From contig CAKZOU010000012.1 in assembly GCA_937138255.1 (NCBI GenBank), forward strand, positions 1 to 43,527: a DNA stretch of 43,527 nucleotides, written 5' to 3'. Of this stretch, positions 34,756 to 43,264 are shown one piece after another. The translations under genes and the position numbers were made by a program. Under the pieces are notes generated by a model. The model did not search any database. It was given only the letters and a program-made list of their open reading frames with translations, and had not been told where the DNA came from. The first letter of the stretch is position 1. Each line of letters begins with the position of its first letter. Origin of the DNA: an uncultured Paracoccaceae bacterium. GTDB taxonomy: Bacteria > Pseudomonadota > Alphaproteobacteria > Rhodobacterales > Rhodobacteraceae.

Positions 34756-35235
34756 ATGACCCCAATGACCAAAATGCCCCTCATCTCGGCCGTTCTGGGA
34801 ATGGTTGCCACAGTCGCAGTTGGTGCGAACCACGTTGATCCGGCCGTCACCGCCGCGATAAAATCGCGGCAAAGTCACATGCAACTTTTCGCCTTCAATC
34901 TCGGAACCCTCGGCGGAATGGCCCAGGGAAAGACCGAGTACGATGCAGAAAAGGCCCAGGTCGCGGCAAGCAACCTAGCCGCCCTCTCTTCCGTGGACTT
35001 CTCGCCCTACTTCGTCGTAGGCTCATCCAACGCGGACGTCTCCGAGACTCGGGCCCTTCCCGCGATTTGGGAAGATCCCGAAGGGGTCTTGGCGGCGCTC
35101 GCACAGTTGCAGGGAGCAACAGCAGAGATGGCAGACTCTGCAGGCGGTGGACTTGAAGGGCTACAAGCTGCCATGTCGGCCCTAGGGGGAGCGTGCGGTG
35201 CCTGTCACCAAGCCTATCGAGCTCCATATAACTAG
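34756..35235 (+). CDS. Cytochrome c' family protein (c-556-like)
   Basis: A 159-residue exported c-type cytochrome. The first 22 or so residues (TKMPLISAVLGMVATVAVGA) form a signal peptide. The single haem motif CGACH is near the C-terminus (GACGACHQAYRAPYN), as in cytochrome c' and c-556, four-helix proteins whose haem is at the end. SHMQLFAFNLGTLGGMAQGKTEYDAEKA is the usual first helix. Cytochromes c' bind NO or CO; some members only pass electrons. ATG 34756 has GGAGA five bases before; longer frame to 34672 lacks a site. The diheme cytochrome gene starts three bases after its stop. Confidence 0.9.
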   Translation: MTPMTKMPLISAVLGMVATVAVGANHVDPAVTAAIKSRQSHMQLFAFNLGTLGGMAQGKTEYDAEKAQVAASNLAALSSVDFSPYFVVGSSNADVSETRALPAIWEDPEGVLAALAQLQGATAEMADSAGGGLEGLQAAMSALGGACGACHQAYRAPYN

Positions 35236-35238
35236 ATA

Positions 35239-36135
35239 ATGCGGAGGGACGGGGTGCCATTCGCAGCCTGGTCCGCTCTTTTGGCAGCGCTGACGCTGCT
35301 TGTTATGATTGCGCTAAGACCCGCTCCCCTGCCAGAGGATCTGTTTGACCAACTGACAGGGGACAGATCAAGAGGGCGCCTCGTCTTCGCAGCAAGCGGC
35401 TGCTCAAGTTGCCATAGCGCTCCCGAGGCAAAACCGGGATCAGCACCTGTTCTGTCCGGTGGGCGCGGCTTCAAAAGCCCGTTTGGGACCTTCTATGCTC
35501 CAAATGTTTCCCCGGGTCCCAGTGGCCTTGGATTTTGGACCGATGTTGAAATTGCCGATGCAATTCTCAATGGCGTGGGCCGAGGCAGCACACATCTCTA
35601 TCCCGCTTTCCCCTACACTGCCTATACACACATGTCGCAACAGGATGCGGTGGATCTGATCGCATATCTCCGCACTCTTCCACCCTCGCCTGCTGCCAAC
35701 AAATCCCATGATATCGGTTTTCCTTTTAACATCCGGCTGGGTGTGGGAGCCTGGAAGCTGCTCTATTTGAGGGAGGGTTGGGTTTTGGACAATGCCACAT
35801 CTCCTGAATTGGAGCGGGGGCGCTACCTTGTCGAAGCCCTGGGCCATTGCGGAGAATGCCATACTCCCCGGAATTTCCTGGGTGCGCTCGACACATCACG
35901 ATGGCTTGGCGGGGCACCGAATCCTGCAGGTGAAGGCACTATCCCCAACATCACCTCCGGCGGCCTGGCATGGAGCGAGGACGAAATCACGACATTCCTA
36001 AAGACGGGATTCACGCCGACATTCGACAGTGCTGGTGGCGAAATGGTTAAGGTTATCGCCGGTCTTTCGCAGCTTCCCCAATCTGATCTTGAAGCAATCG
36101 CTGCCTATCTGAAGGCCGTGCCGCCGATCGACTAG
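35239..36135 (+). CDS. Diheme c-type cytochrome, membrane-anchored
   Basis: A 298-residue c-type cytochrome with two haem sites: C55SSC58H and C204GEC207H. Residues about 9-26 ([18 protein letters not shown]) form an N-terminal membrane anchor or uncleaved signal. Two cytochrome c domains follow; the first has [25 protein letters not shown], where relatives in alcohol/gluconate dehydrogenase cytochromes have AMPY, and the second [20 protein letters not shown]. It resembles the cytochrome subunits of periplasmic dehydrogenases but no dehydrogenase gene is adjacent. It pairs with the cytochrome c' gene and may pass electrons to or from it. Ends in CTAG shared with lipA. Confidence 0.9.
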   Translation: MRRDGVPFAAWSALLAALTLLVMIALRPAPLPEDLFDQLTGDRSRGRLVFAASGCSSCHSAPEAKPGSAPVLSGGRGFKSPFGTFYAPNVSPGPSGLGFWTDVEIADAILNGVGRGSTHLYPAFPYTAYTHMSQQDAVDLIAYLRTLPPSPAANKSHDIGFPFNIRLGVGAWKLLYLREGWVLDNATSPELERGRYLVEALGHCGECHTPRNFLGALDTSRWLGGAPNPAGEGTIPNITSGGLAWSEDEITTFLKTGFTPTFDSAGGEMVKVIAGLSQLPQSDLEAIAAYLKAVPPID

Positions 36136-37082
36136 CCCTGCGCAAGCTTTGCCATTCGGGCGGCCCGAAGGCGGGCGAAATCGTCGCCGGCATGGTAGGA
36201 AGACCGCGTCAACGGGGTCGCGGACACCATCAGGAAACCTTTGCCATAGGCGGCGGTTTCGTAGGCCCTGAACTCTTCGGGGGTGACGAAGCGATCAACC
36301 TTGTGATGCTTGGGCGTCGGCTGGAGATACTGGCCGATGGTCAGGAAATCGATCCCCGCGGCGCGCATATCATCCATCACCTGCATGACCGACTGGCGAT
36401 CCTCGCCAAGGCCGACCATGATGCCGGATTTGGTGAACATCGAGGGGTCCATCTCTTTCACCCGCTGCAAGAGCCGCAGCGAATGGAAATAGCGGGCGCC
36501 CGGGCGCACCGAGGGATAAAGGCCGGGAACGGTTTCAAGATTGTGGTTGAACACGTCGGGCTTGGCCCTGACCACCACCTCGACAACCTCGGGGCTGCAC
36601 TTGAGGAAGTCGGGGGTCAGGATCTCGATGGTGGTTTCCGGCGACTGGTGGCGGATCGCGCGGATCGTCTGGGCAAAATGCTCGGCCCCGCCATCTTCAA
36701 GATCGTCGCGGTCGACGCTGGTAATCACAACGTGGTTGAGGCCAAGTTTCTTGACCGCATCCGCCACCCGCCCCGGCTCAAACACATCGAGCGCATCCGG
36801 GCGGCCGGTGGCGATATTGCAGAAGGAACAGCCGCGCGTGCAGATCTCGCCCATGATCATCATGGTCGCATGGCCCTGGCTCCAGCACTCGCCCACGTTC
36901 GGGCAGGCAGCCTCTTCGCAGACGGTCGAAAGCTTGTGGGTCCGCAGGATATCGCGGGTGTCCTTGTAGCCTTGCGACACAGGCGCCTTGACCCTAATCC
37001 AGTCCGGCTTCTTCGGCTGGGCATTGTCTGGCCGATGCGCCTTTTCCGGGTGGCGTTGGTCCGGCAGTTTCAGATCTCGCAT
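36132..37082 (-). CDS. lipA: Lipoyl synthase
   Basis: A 316-residue radical-SAM enzyme that inserts two sulfurs into octanoyl groups of the E2 and GcvH proteins. Both clusters are visible: [12 protein letters not shown] (auxiliary cluster) and CTRGCSFC (radical SAM CxxxCxxC); RSSYHAG near the end has the RSSY motif. Start is uncertain: GTG 37100, ATG 37097 and ATG 37082 are possible. ATG 37082 is chosen because GGAG lies nine bases before it and the product [18 protein letters not shown] is the form I associate with Rhodobacterales. Single gene. Confidence 0.95.
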   Translation of the reverse strand: MRDLKLPDQRHPEKAHRPDNAQPKKPDWIRVKAPVSQGYKDTRDILRTHKLSTVCEEAACPNVGECWSQGHATMMIMGEICTRGCSFCNIATGRPDALDVFEPGRVADAVKKLGLNHVVITSVDRDDLEDGGAEHFAQTIRAIRHQSPETTIEILTPDFLKCSPEVVEVVVRAKPDVFNHNLETVPGLYPSVRPGARYFHSLRLLQRVKEMDPSMFTKSGIMVGLGEDRQSVMQVMDDMRAAGIDFLTIGQYLQPTPKHHKVDRFVTPEEFRAYETAAYGKGFLMVSATPLTRSSYHAGDDFARLRAARMAKLAQG

Positions 37083-37176
37083 CGCAGCGGGCTCCATCAC
37101 GTTCGCTTAGTTGCCTCATAAGGCCAATCGGCCCTTGGGGCAACCAAACCTGACGCATGGCAGCCATGCGCGCGCA

Positions 37177-38316
37177 TCAGCCGATCAGAGGACCGAACCT
37201 TCCGTGCTGTTGCTCATAATGCCGCGCCAGCCGTTGCAGTGCGATCCGCAAGACAATCTTGCCAGAGCGGGCCGCCCATCCAAGGCGCTGTTCTGTCGTC
37301 TCGAGCCCTTCAAGAAGGCAGCAGCACCGCAGGGCAACATCACCCAACCCCGGACCGAGGTCGCACAATGCGGATTGGACACGTCCGAAGGCCGCACCCG
37401 ACGCACTATTGTCCAAGATCGCCGGCTCTTCGTCCTCGTCGAATATCGCGCTCCAGTCGCGACGATATTTTGGGTCCATCTGACTGAGCTCATAATCCTC
37501 GCGCAACCGCTCTCCCGCGGCAAGCAGGACCCGGGAAAGAAACAGGCGACCATCCTTGTCGCGACGCCGCGCAAGGCCCACGAGCGGGCTATCGGTGACG
37601 GCAAAGCGTTGGACGCGGGCTTGCGGCAGGTCGTCTTCGTTTACCGCCTTCCGCGCCACGACAAACTCGGCCGGCGCTTCGGCCATCGCGCGGGCGTGGT
37701 TTTCACTTGCTGCGACCAGCTCGCGCAGGGCGGAGCGGCCCGCAGCGGTGATGTGATATCGGGCAACGCGGGCGCCGGGATCATGACAGGCAATCCAGTC
37801 GCGCAGCGCCATGGCTTGCGCCACCGCCCGGTCCACCACAGCCGACCGAGTGGTGGACCCGTCCGGCGCGTCTCTTACGACAACGGCCATATCCATATCT
37901 CGGCCGACGGCCAAAACCGCTCCGGTTTCGACCAAGCGGCGCAGGATCCGCAGAGATTCGCTCCTTAAACGGCTTTCGCTCGGCGACTGCGCCGCGATAT
38001 CCGCACCGGGATTTGCGTCGGATTTCCGGTCCATTTGCATCGTTTCCTTTTCTGCACTGACCCGAGGGGCCCCAATCTGTTCGGCAAGAGCGGAAAGAGC
38101 ATCATCGATCAACGGATCGTCGCGGCGGGTCTCATAGCGGCGCACCTGCCGAAGAACGGTCGATGGATGCAGGCCGGAGTTTCTGGCCAGTCCGCGGATC
38201 GATCGCCCCTCTGTGGTGTGGGCGAGATAATGCCGTGCTCCTTGCGGCAACCACTGTGGCAGCCTGCCCTCCCGATCGCCCCGAGGGCGACCGTTTTCGT
38301 AATCCTCTCCCGTCAT
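37177..38316 (-). CDS. Helix-turn-helix DUF6456 protein
   Basis: A 379-residue soluble protein. Near the start, ARHYLAHTTEGRSIRGLARNS and GLHPSTVLRQVRRYETRRDDP form a helix-turn-helix. The middle (about 110-250) holds LRILRRLVETGAVLAVG and ARYHITAAGRSALREL, which looks like a second winged helix. The C-terminus GRLFLSRVLLAAGERLREDYELSQM is the DUF6456 mark. Proteins of this kind are common in Rhodobacterales with no known role; DNA binding is inferred. The frame reaches 38364, but ATG 38316 has a strong GGAGG at proper distance, while 38364 has none. Divergent from a DUF6477 gene. Confidence 0.8.
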   Translation of the reverse strand: MTGEDYENGRPRGDREGRLPQWLPQGARHYLAHTTEGRSIRGLARNSGLHPSTVLRQVRRYETRRDDPLIDDALSALAEQIGAPRVSAEKETMQMDRKSDANPGADIAAQSPSESRLRSESLRILRRLVETGAVLAVGRDMDMAVVVRDAPDGSTTRSAVVDRAVAQAMALRDWIACHDPGARVARYHITAAGRSALRELVAASENHARAMAEAPAEFVVARKAVNEDDLPQARVQRFAVTDSPLVGLARRRDKDGRLFLSRVLLAAGERLREDYELSQMDPKYRRDWSAIFDEDEEPAILDNSASGAAFGRVQSALCDLGPGLGDVALRCCCLLEGLETTEQRLGWAARSGKIVLRIALQRLARHYEQQHGRFGPLIG

Positions 38317-38490
38317 TTTGCCCTGCCTCCATTCAGTTTCAGCCGCGGAACCATTGTCGTTCATTTCGCAACAGTTTTCCGGGGGAGTGTTTTTAATTTC
38401 TACGCAAACAGAACGATCTCAGCGTTTTTACGCAACACAACCATAGCGTGTGTCAAGATTCTTGTTCACTTTGTTACCGCAGGAGCAACA
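38317..38490. promoter_or_regulatory. Divergent promoter region between DUF6456 and DUF6477 genes
   Basis: This AT-richer 174-base region holds three similar direct elements: TTCGCAACA (38365-38373), TACGCAAACA (38401-38410) and TACGCAACA (38429-38437). They may be sites for a regulator, possibly the DUF6456 protein itself. AGGAG at 38481-38485 serves the DUF6477 gene. Confidence 0.35.
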
Positions 38491-38793
38491 ATGCGCGACT
38501 TGATTGGAATGATCTCGGCCCTAAAGCGTCCAGGGATATTGGTTCGGACAGCAAAGATCGGCGCCGATGACTATCGCCGGGATGTTCATTTGCGCCGGAT
38601 ACTTAAAAGTGAGGCCCCCGCCAAAACCGGCGAGGCAATCCTGCGCATTCTTGAAATTGAATCAGTGATCAATGAACGCCGCATCGCAAACCACGCCGAA
38701 TATTCGGTCGCAGAGCACGTCGAGGTGTTGATCGCGCTATTAGGCGAGGCACGGATACATCGCGCCGCCTATGGCCCGCCGCCCTCTACATGA
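38491..38793 (+). CDS. DUF6477 family protein
   Basis: A 100-residue protein. LIGMISALKRPGILVRTAKIGADDYRRDVHLRRIL and YSVAEHVEVLIALLGEARI match small Rhodobacterales proteins I know as DUF6477; the middle reads AILRILEIESVINERR. No catalytic motif, membrane segment or signal is seen; mostly helical. ATG 38491 follows AGGAG by five bases. It is divergent from the DUF6456 gene, so the two may be functionally paired. Its TGA overlaps the mttB-type stop by eight bases. Function unknown. Confidence 0.75.
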   Translation: MRDLIGMISALKRPGILVRTAKIGADDYRRDVHLRRILKSEAPAKTGEAILRILEIESVINERRIANHAEYSVAEHVEVLIALLGEARIHRAAYGPPPST

Positions 38794-40339
38794 AGGCGTC
38801 GGGCATCGAGGCTTTCTTCTGCGCGACATAGGCGTTGAGCGCCTCTTCGACGGCAGGATCAAGCTCGGGCTTCTGATATTGCCCGAGAAGTTTCTCAACC
38901 CGCACCGATGCGAGCGCTTGCGTATCGCGCGCGCCTTCTTCGTCCCAGGTCTCGAAGGGCTTGTAGTCGAAGAGATCAGACCGCCAGAAGGCGCTCTTGA
39001 AATTCGCCTGCGTATGCGCGCAGCCGAGGTAGTGGCCGCCGGGGCCAACCTCGCGAATGGCGTCCATCGCTTGCCCGTTCTCAGACATGTCGATGCCCTT
39101 GGCGAGGTGGTGCAGGGTGCCGAGCTGATCGGCGTCCATCACGAATTTTTCGAAATCGGCCACAAGGCCGCCCTCGAGCCAGCCGCAGGCATGGAGCATG
39201 AAGTTCACGCCCGCCAGAAGGCCCATATTCAGGCTGTTGGCCGACTCGTAGGCCGCCTGAGCATCCGGCAGCTTGGAGCCGCAAAAACCACCGGCCGAGC
39301 GGTAGGGCAGACCGAGGCGGCGCACCAGCTGGCCCACGCCATAGGTGATATGCGCGGCTTCCGGCGTGCCGAAGGTGGGCGCGCCCGAGTTCATGTCGAT
39401 CGAGGTCACGAAGGCGCCCGCGATGACCGGCGCGCCCTTGCGGACGAGCTGGCTATAGGCCACGCCTGCCATCACCTCGGCCAGAACCTGCGTCAGCGTG
39501 CCCGCGACCGAGACCGGCGCCATCGCGCCGCCGACGATGAAGGGCGAAATGATCGCCGCCTGATTGTTGCGGGCATAGACCTCGAGTGCGCCCATCATGA
39601 TCCCGTCGAACACCATCGGCGAGTTGATATTGATGAGCGAGGTCATCACGGTGTTTTGCTGAACAAAATCCGCGCCAAAGAGGATCGAGGCCATATCGAC
39701 CGAATCCTGCGCCCGGCTCGGCTCGGTGACCGAGCCCATGAAGGGCTTGTCGGAAAGGGTCATGTGCGACAAGAGCATATCGAGGTGTCGCTTGTTGACC
39801 GGAATATCGGTCGGCTCGCAAACGGTGCCACCCGAGTGGTGCAGCCACTTCGACATATAGCCGAGCTTCACGAATTTCTGGAAATCGTCGAGCGTCGCAT
39901 AGCGGCGGCCGCCTTCGGCAGTGCGGACGAAGGGCGGGCCGTAGACGGGCGCCAGAACAAGGTTCTTGCCGCCGATCTCGACGTTGCGGGCGGAATTGCG
40001 GGCGTGCTGGGTAAAGCTCGAGGGCGCGGTCTTGATCAGCTCGCGGGCAAGGCCGCGGGGAATACGGACGCGCTCGCCCTGCACATCCGCGCCAGCAGCT
40101 TTCCAAAGCTCAAGCGCGCCGGGGTTATCGACAAAATTGACGCCGATCTCTTCGAGCACGGTCTCGGCATTGTGCTCGATGATCTGGAGCGCTTCTTCGT
40201 TGAGGATCTCGAGGTTGGGGATCTTGCGCTCGATGAAACGGGCGGTTTCCACGCTCACAGCGGTCCGCTCGGCACGGCGGGCCGCACCGCCGCCACCACG
40301 GGCGCGACGCGGGGCTTGGGCTGTATCGAGATCAGACAT
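38786..40339 (-). CDS. Trimethylamine methyltransferase (MttB) family protein, non-pyrrolysine
   Basis: A 517-residue member of the MttB superfamily, whose characterised forms move methyl groups from quaternary or tertiary amines to a corrinoid protein. The frame has no internal TAG, so it is not a pyrrolysine MttB but of the MtgB-like group that handles glycine betaine or related compounds. Marks: ILNEEALQIIEHNAETVLEEIGV, GGRRYATLDDFQKFVKL and HASGWLEGG-like HACGWLEGGLVADFEKF. No corrinoid protein or activase gene is next to it. ATG 40339 has GGAGGA nine bases before; the frame to 40531 runs into guaA. Rhodobacteraceae carry many copies. Confidence 0.88.
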   Translation of the reverse strand: MSDLDTAQAPRRARGGGGAARRAERTAVSVETARFIERKIPNLEILNEEALQIIEHNAETVLEEIGVNFVDNPGALELWKAAGADVQGERVRIPRGLARELIKTAPSSFTQHARNSARNVEIGGKNLVLAPVYGPPFVRTAEGGRRYATLDDFQKFVKLGYMSKWLHHSGGTVCEPTDIPVNKRHLDMLLSHMTLSDKPFMGSVTEPSRAQDSVDMASILFGADFVQQNTVMTSLININSPMVFDGIMMGALEVYARNNQAAIISPFIVGGAMAPVSVAGTLTQVLAEVMAGVAYSQLVRKGAPVIAGAFVTSIDMNSGAPTFGTPEAAHITYGVGQLVRRLGLPYRSAGGFCGSKLPDAQAAYESANSLNMGLLAGVNFMLHACGWLEGGLVADFEKFVMDADQLGTLHHLAKGIDMSENGQAMDAIREVGPGGHYLGCAHTQANFKSAFWRSDLFDYKPFETWDEEGARDTQALASVRVEKLLGQYQKPELDPAVEEALNAYVAQKKASMPDAFM

Positions 40340-40524
40340 GGGCAATCCTCCAGAAAATTGCTCTAGCAGATAGCCCCAGACTCGGGCGGTCGACGATGGA
40401 TTTGCGGCCATTGACGCCGGAAAGCGACATTGGCGCATTTGGACGCCGTTTTTCCCCGCGCGATATTGCCCCGCCCCTTGCCAGAACCCTTGCAACGAAG
40501 CGGCCTCCGGTCTAGTGCCTGCCC

Positions 40525-42084
40525 ATGACACATACCCATGATCGCCTTCTCATCATCGACTTCGGCAGCCAGGTCACGCAGCTTATCGCGCGGCGCCTGC
40601 GCGAGCTGAGCATCTATTGCGAAATCCACCCCTACCAGAAGGTCACCGATGCCTTTCTGGCCGAGTTCGCGCCCAAAGCGATCATCTTCTCCGGTGGCCC
40701 CGACAGCGTGACCCGCGAGGGCTCGCCCCGCCCGCCGAAAGCGGCCTTTACCATGGGCGTGCCGATCCTCGGCATCTGCTATGGCCAGCAGGTGATGATG
40801 CAGGAGTTGGGCGGATTGGTGGAATCGGGCCACGGCACCGCCGAGTTCGGCCGCGCCTTCGTCACGCCCACCGAGACCGAGCTTTCGATCCTCGAGGGCT
40901 GGTTCGCGGAAGGCCGCGAGCAGGTCTGGATGAGCCACGGCGACCATGTGAGCCGCATCGCTCCGGGCTTTGAGGTCTACGGCACCTCGCCCGGTGCGCC
41001 CTTTGCCATCACCGCCGACGTGAGCCGGCATTTTTATGCGGTGCAGTTTCACCCCGAGGTGCATCACACACCCAGGGGCGCGAAGCTTTACGAGAATTTC
41101 GTCCGGCTTGCCGGTTTCACCGGCGACTGGACCATGGGCGCCTATAAGGACGACGCGATCGAGAAGATCCGCGCGCAGGTGGGCGACGGCCATGTGATCT
41201 GCGGGCTTTCGGGCGGCGTCGACAGCTCGGTCGCGGCGATCCTCATTCACGAGGCGATCGGCGATCAGCTGACTTGCGTTTTCGTCGATCATGGCCTTCT
41301 GCGGCAGAACGAGGCCGAGCAGGTCGTGACCATGTTCCGCGACAACTATAACATCAAGCTGATCCATGCCGACGAGAGCGAGCTTTTTCTCGGCGCGCTC
41401 GAGGGCGTCTCCGACCCAGAGGTGAAGCGCAAGACCATCGGCAAGCTGTTCATCGACGTGTTCCAGAAATACGCCAACGAGATTGAAGGCGCCGAGTTCC
41501 TTGCCCAAGGCACGCTTTACCCGGACGTGATCGAGAGCGTCAGCTTTTCGGGCGGCCCCTCGGTCACTATCAAATCGCACCATAACGTGGGCGGCCTGCC
41601 CGAGAAGATGGGCCTCAAGCTCGTCGAGCCGCTGCGCGAGCTGTTCAAGGACGAGGTCCGCGCGCTTGGCCGCGAGTTGGGCCTGCCCGACAGTTTCATC
41701 GGCCGCCACCCCTTCCCCGGCCCCGGCCTTGCCATCCGCTGCCCCGGCGAGATCACCCGCGAAAAGCTCGGGATTCTGCGGAAGGCCGATGCGGTGTTCA
41801 TCGACCAGATCCGCAAGCACGGGCTTTATGACGAGATATGGCAAGCCTTCGTGGCGATCCTTCCGGTGCGCACCGTGGGCGTCATGGGCGATGGCCGCAC
41901 CTATGATTTCGCCTGCGCCCTGCGGGCCGTGACCTCGGTCGATGGGATGACAGCGGATTACTATCCCTTCACCCACGAATTTCTCGGCGAAACCGCCACG
42001 CGGATCATCAACGAGGTCAAGGGCATCAACCGCTGCACCTATGACATCACCTCGAAACCGCCGGGAACCATCGAGTGGGAGTGA
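40525..42084 (+). CDS. guaA: GMP synthase (glutamine-hydrolysing)
   Basis: A 519-residue enzyme converting XMP to GMP. The N-terminal glutaminase has nucleophile C85 in GICYGQQ and the His-Glu pair in [10 protein letters not shown]; the ATP pyrophosphatase P-loop is GLSGGVDSS near residue 232; the dimerisation domain has [13 protein letters not shown] and ends in [15 protein letters not shown], the family end. Normal length. Divergent from mttB over a 185-base gap where I find no clear terminator or riboswitch. The next gene starts inside its stop. Confidence 0.98.
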   Translation: MTHTHDRLLIIDFGSQVTQLIARRLRELSIYCEIHPYQKVTDAFLAEFAPKAIIFSGGPDSVTREGSPRPPKAAFTMGVPILGICYGQQVMMQELGGLVESGHGTAEFGRAFVTPTETELSILEGWFAEGREQVWMSHGDHVSRIAPGFEVYGTSPGAPFAITADVSRHFYAVQFHPEVHHTPRGAKLYENFVRLAGFTGDWTMGAYKDDAIEKIRAQVGDGHVICGLSGGVDSSVAAILIHEAIGDQLTCVFVDHGLLRQNEAEQVVTMFRDNYNIKLIHADESELFLGALEGVSDPEVKRKTIGKLFIDVFQKYANEIEGAEFLAQGTLYPDVIESVSFSGGPSVTIKSHHNVGGLPEKMGLKLVEPLRELFKDEVRALGRELGLPDSFIGRHPFPGPGLAIRCPGEITREKLGILRKADAVFIDQIRKHGLYDEIWQAFVAILPVRTVGVMGDGRTYDFACALRAVTSVDGMTADYYPFTHEFLGETATRIINEVKGINRCTYDITSKPPGTIEWE

Positions 42085-42353
42085 TCCGGCTCACCGGACA
42101 ATTGGTCTGCGCGGACGAGGCACAAGCCGCCCTCGTTGCGGCGCATCTTCCCGAGCATATCCGGCTCACCCGCGCCGAGTCCGGTTGCCTTTCCTTCGAG
42201 GTGCGGCAAAGCGTCGATCCGCTTGTCTGGGAGGTTGCAGAAGTGTTCTCTGACCGCACGGCGTTCGAGGCGCATCAGGAGCGGACCGCTGCATCCGCAT
42301 GGGGGCAGGCCACCAAAGGGATCGAGCGGCAGTATGTCATCACAGAGGACTGA
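42081..42353 (+). CDS. Antibiotic biosynthesis monooxygenase (ABM) domain protein
   Basis: A 90-residue ABM-fold protein: [38 protein letters not shown], then [24 protein letters not shown]. These dimeric ferredoxin-like proteins often act as small oxygenases or haem-handling enzymes; substrate unknown. Start GTG 42081 overlaps the guaA TGA (GTGA), favouring coupling; GTG 42075 is the alternative and adds two residues. Its end overlaps the next transporter by 20 bases. Confidence 0.82.
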   Translation: MIRLTGQLVCADEAQAALVAAHLPEHIRLTRAESGCLSFEVRQSVDPLVWEVAEVFSDRTAFEAHQERTAASAWGQATKGIERQYVITED

Positions 42354-43212
42354 TCTGGCAACAACCTTGCGTGCGGCCGTCTGGATGACCGGCGCGATTG
42401 CCTCGTTCACGGCGATGGCGATTGCCGGACGCGCCGTGAGCTTTGCGCTCGATACTTTCGAGATCATGTTTTACCGCAGCCTGATCGGCATCCTGATCGT
42501 CGGTTCGGTCGCCCTCGGCACCGGCAAATGGCGCGAGATCACCAACCGCAATCTTGGCCTGCATTTCGGCCGCAACCTTGCCCATTTCGCGGGCCAGAAC
42601 CTGTGGTTCTTCGCCATTACGGTGATCCCGCTGGCGCAGGTCTTCGCGCTTGAGTTCACGACGCCCATCTGGGTGATCCTGCTCTCGCCGATCTTTCTCG
42701 CCGAACCCATCCGCAAGGCAGGCGTGATCGCCGCCGTGATGGGTTTTGCCGGCATCCTGATCGTCGCGCGTCCCAGCCCCGAGAGCCTTAATATCGGGCT
42801 TCTGACGGCGGCCCTCTCGGCCGTCTGCTTTGCCTTCACGGCGGTTTTCACCCGCCGCCTGACCCGCACCGAGACGATCACCTGCATCCTCTTTTATCTG
42901 ACGTCGATGCAGGCCGTCTTCGGCCTTGTCTTCGCGGGCTATGACGGCGATCTGGCCTTGCCCGACCTCACCACAGCCCCGTGGCTCGCCCTCATCGGCT
43001 GCGCCGGGCTTCTGGCCCACTTCTGCCTGACCAATGCGCTTCGCATCGCGCCGGCCTCGATCGTCATGCCGATCGACTTTGCCCGCCTGCCGGTGATCGC
43101 CGTCGTCGGAGCGCTCTTCTACAGCGAACCGCTCGACGCTTTGGTTTTCCTCGGCGCGGCGCTGATCTTTGCGGGCAACTGGATCAATATCAGCCGCTCG
43201 GCCAAAGCCTGA
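42334..43212 (+). CDS. EamA (DMT) family transporter
   Basis: A 292-residue membrane protein with about ten membrane helices in two EamA repeats (first about 12-145, second about 155-285). EIMFYRSLIGILIVG and the loop QNLWFFAITVIPLAQVFALEFTTPIWV are typical of the drug/metabolite exporter family; LTNALRIAPASIVMPIDFARLPV is the second repeat. Substrate unknown. ATG 42334 lies inside the ABM gene; the longer open frame from 42136 is out of the family. Coupled with guaA and the ABM gene by overlap. Confidence 0.9.
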   Translation: MSSQRTDLATTLRAAVWMTGAIASFTAMAIAGRAVSFALDTFEIMFYRSLIGILIVGSVALGTGKWREITNRNLGLHFGRNLAHFAGQNLWFFAITVIPLAQVFALEFTTPIWVILLSPIFLAEPIRKAGVIAAVMGFAGILIVARPSPESLNIGLLTAALSAVCFAFTAVFTRRLTRTETITCILFYLTSMQAVFGLVFAGYDGDLALPDLTTAPWLALIGCAGLLAHFCLTNALRIAPASIVMPIDFARLPVIAVVGALFYSEPLDALVFLGAALIFAGNWINISRSAKA

Positions 43213-43264
43213 GAAGCGCAGGAAACGGATTGCCGGAAAGCTGGCTTGGACCTAGCGTGCCGCT

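Noticed and set aside
38786-40339. Pyrrolysine (in-frame TAG) in the MttB-type gene
   Set aside because: The frame is unbroken from ATG to the final TAG, so no amber readthrough is needed.
38771-41976. Open frames of more than 500 codons opposite mttB and guaA (38771-40366 and 40363-41976)
   Set aside because: Both are antisense to genes with unmistakable family motifs.
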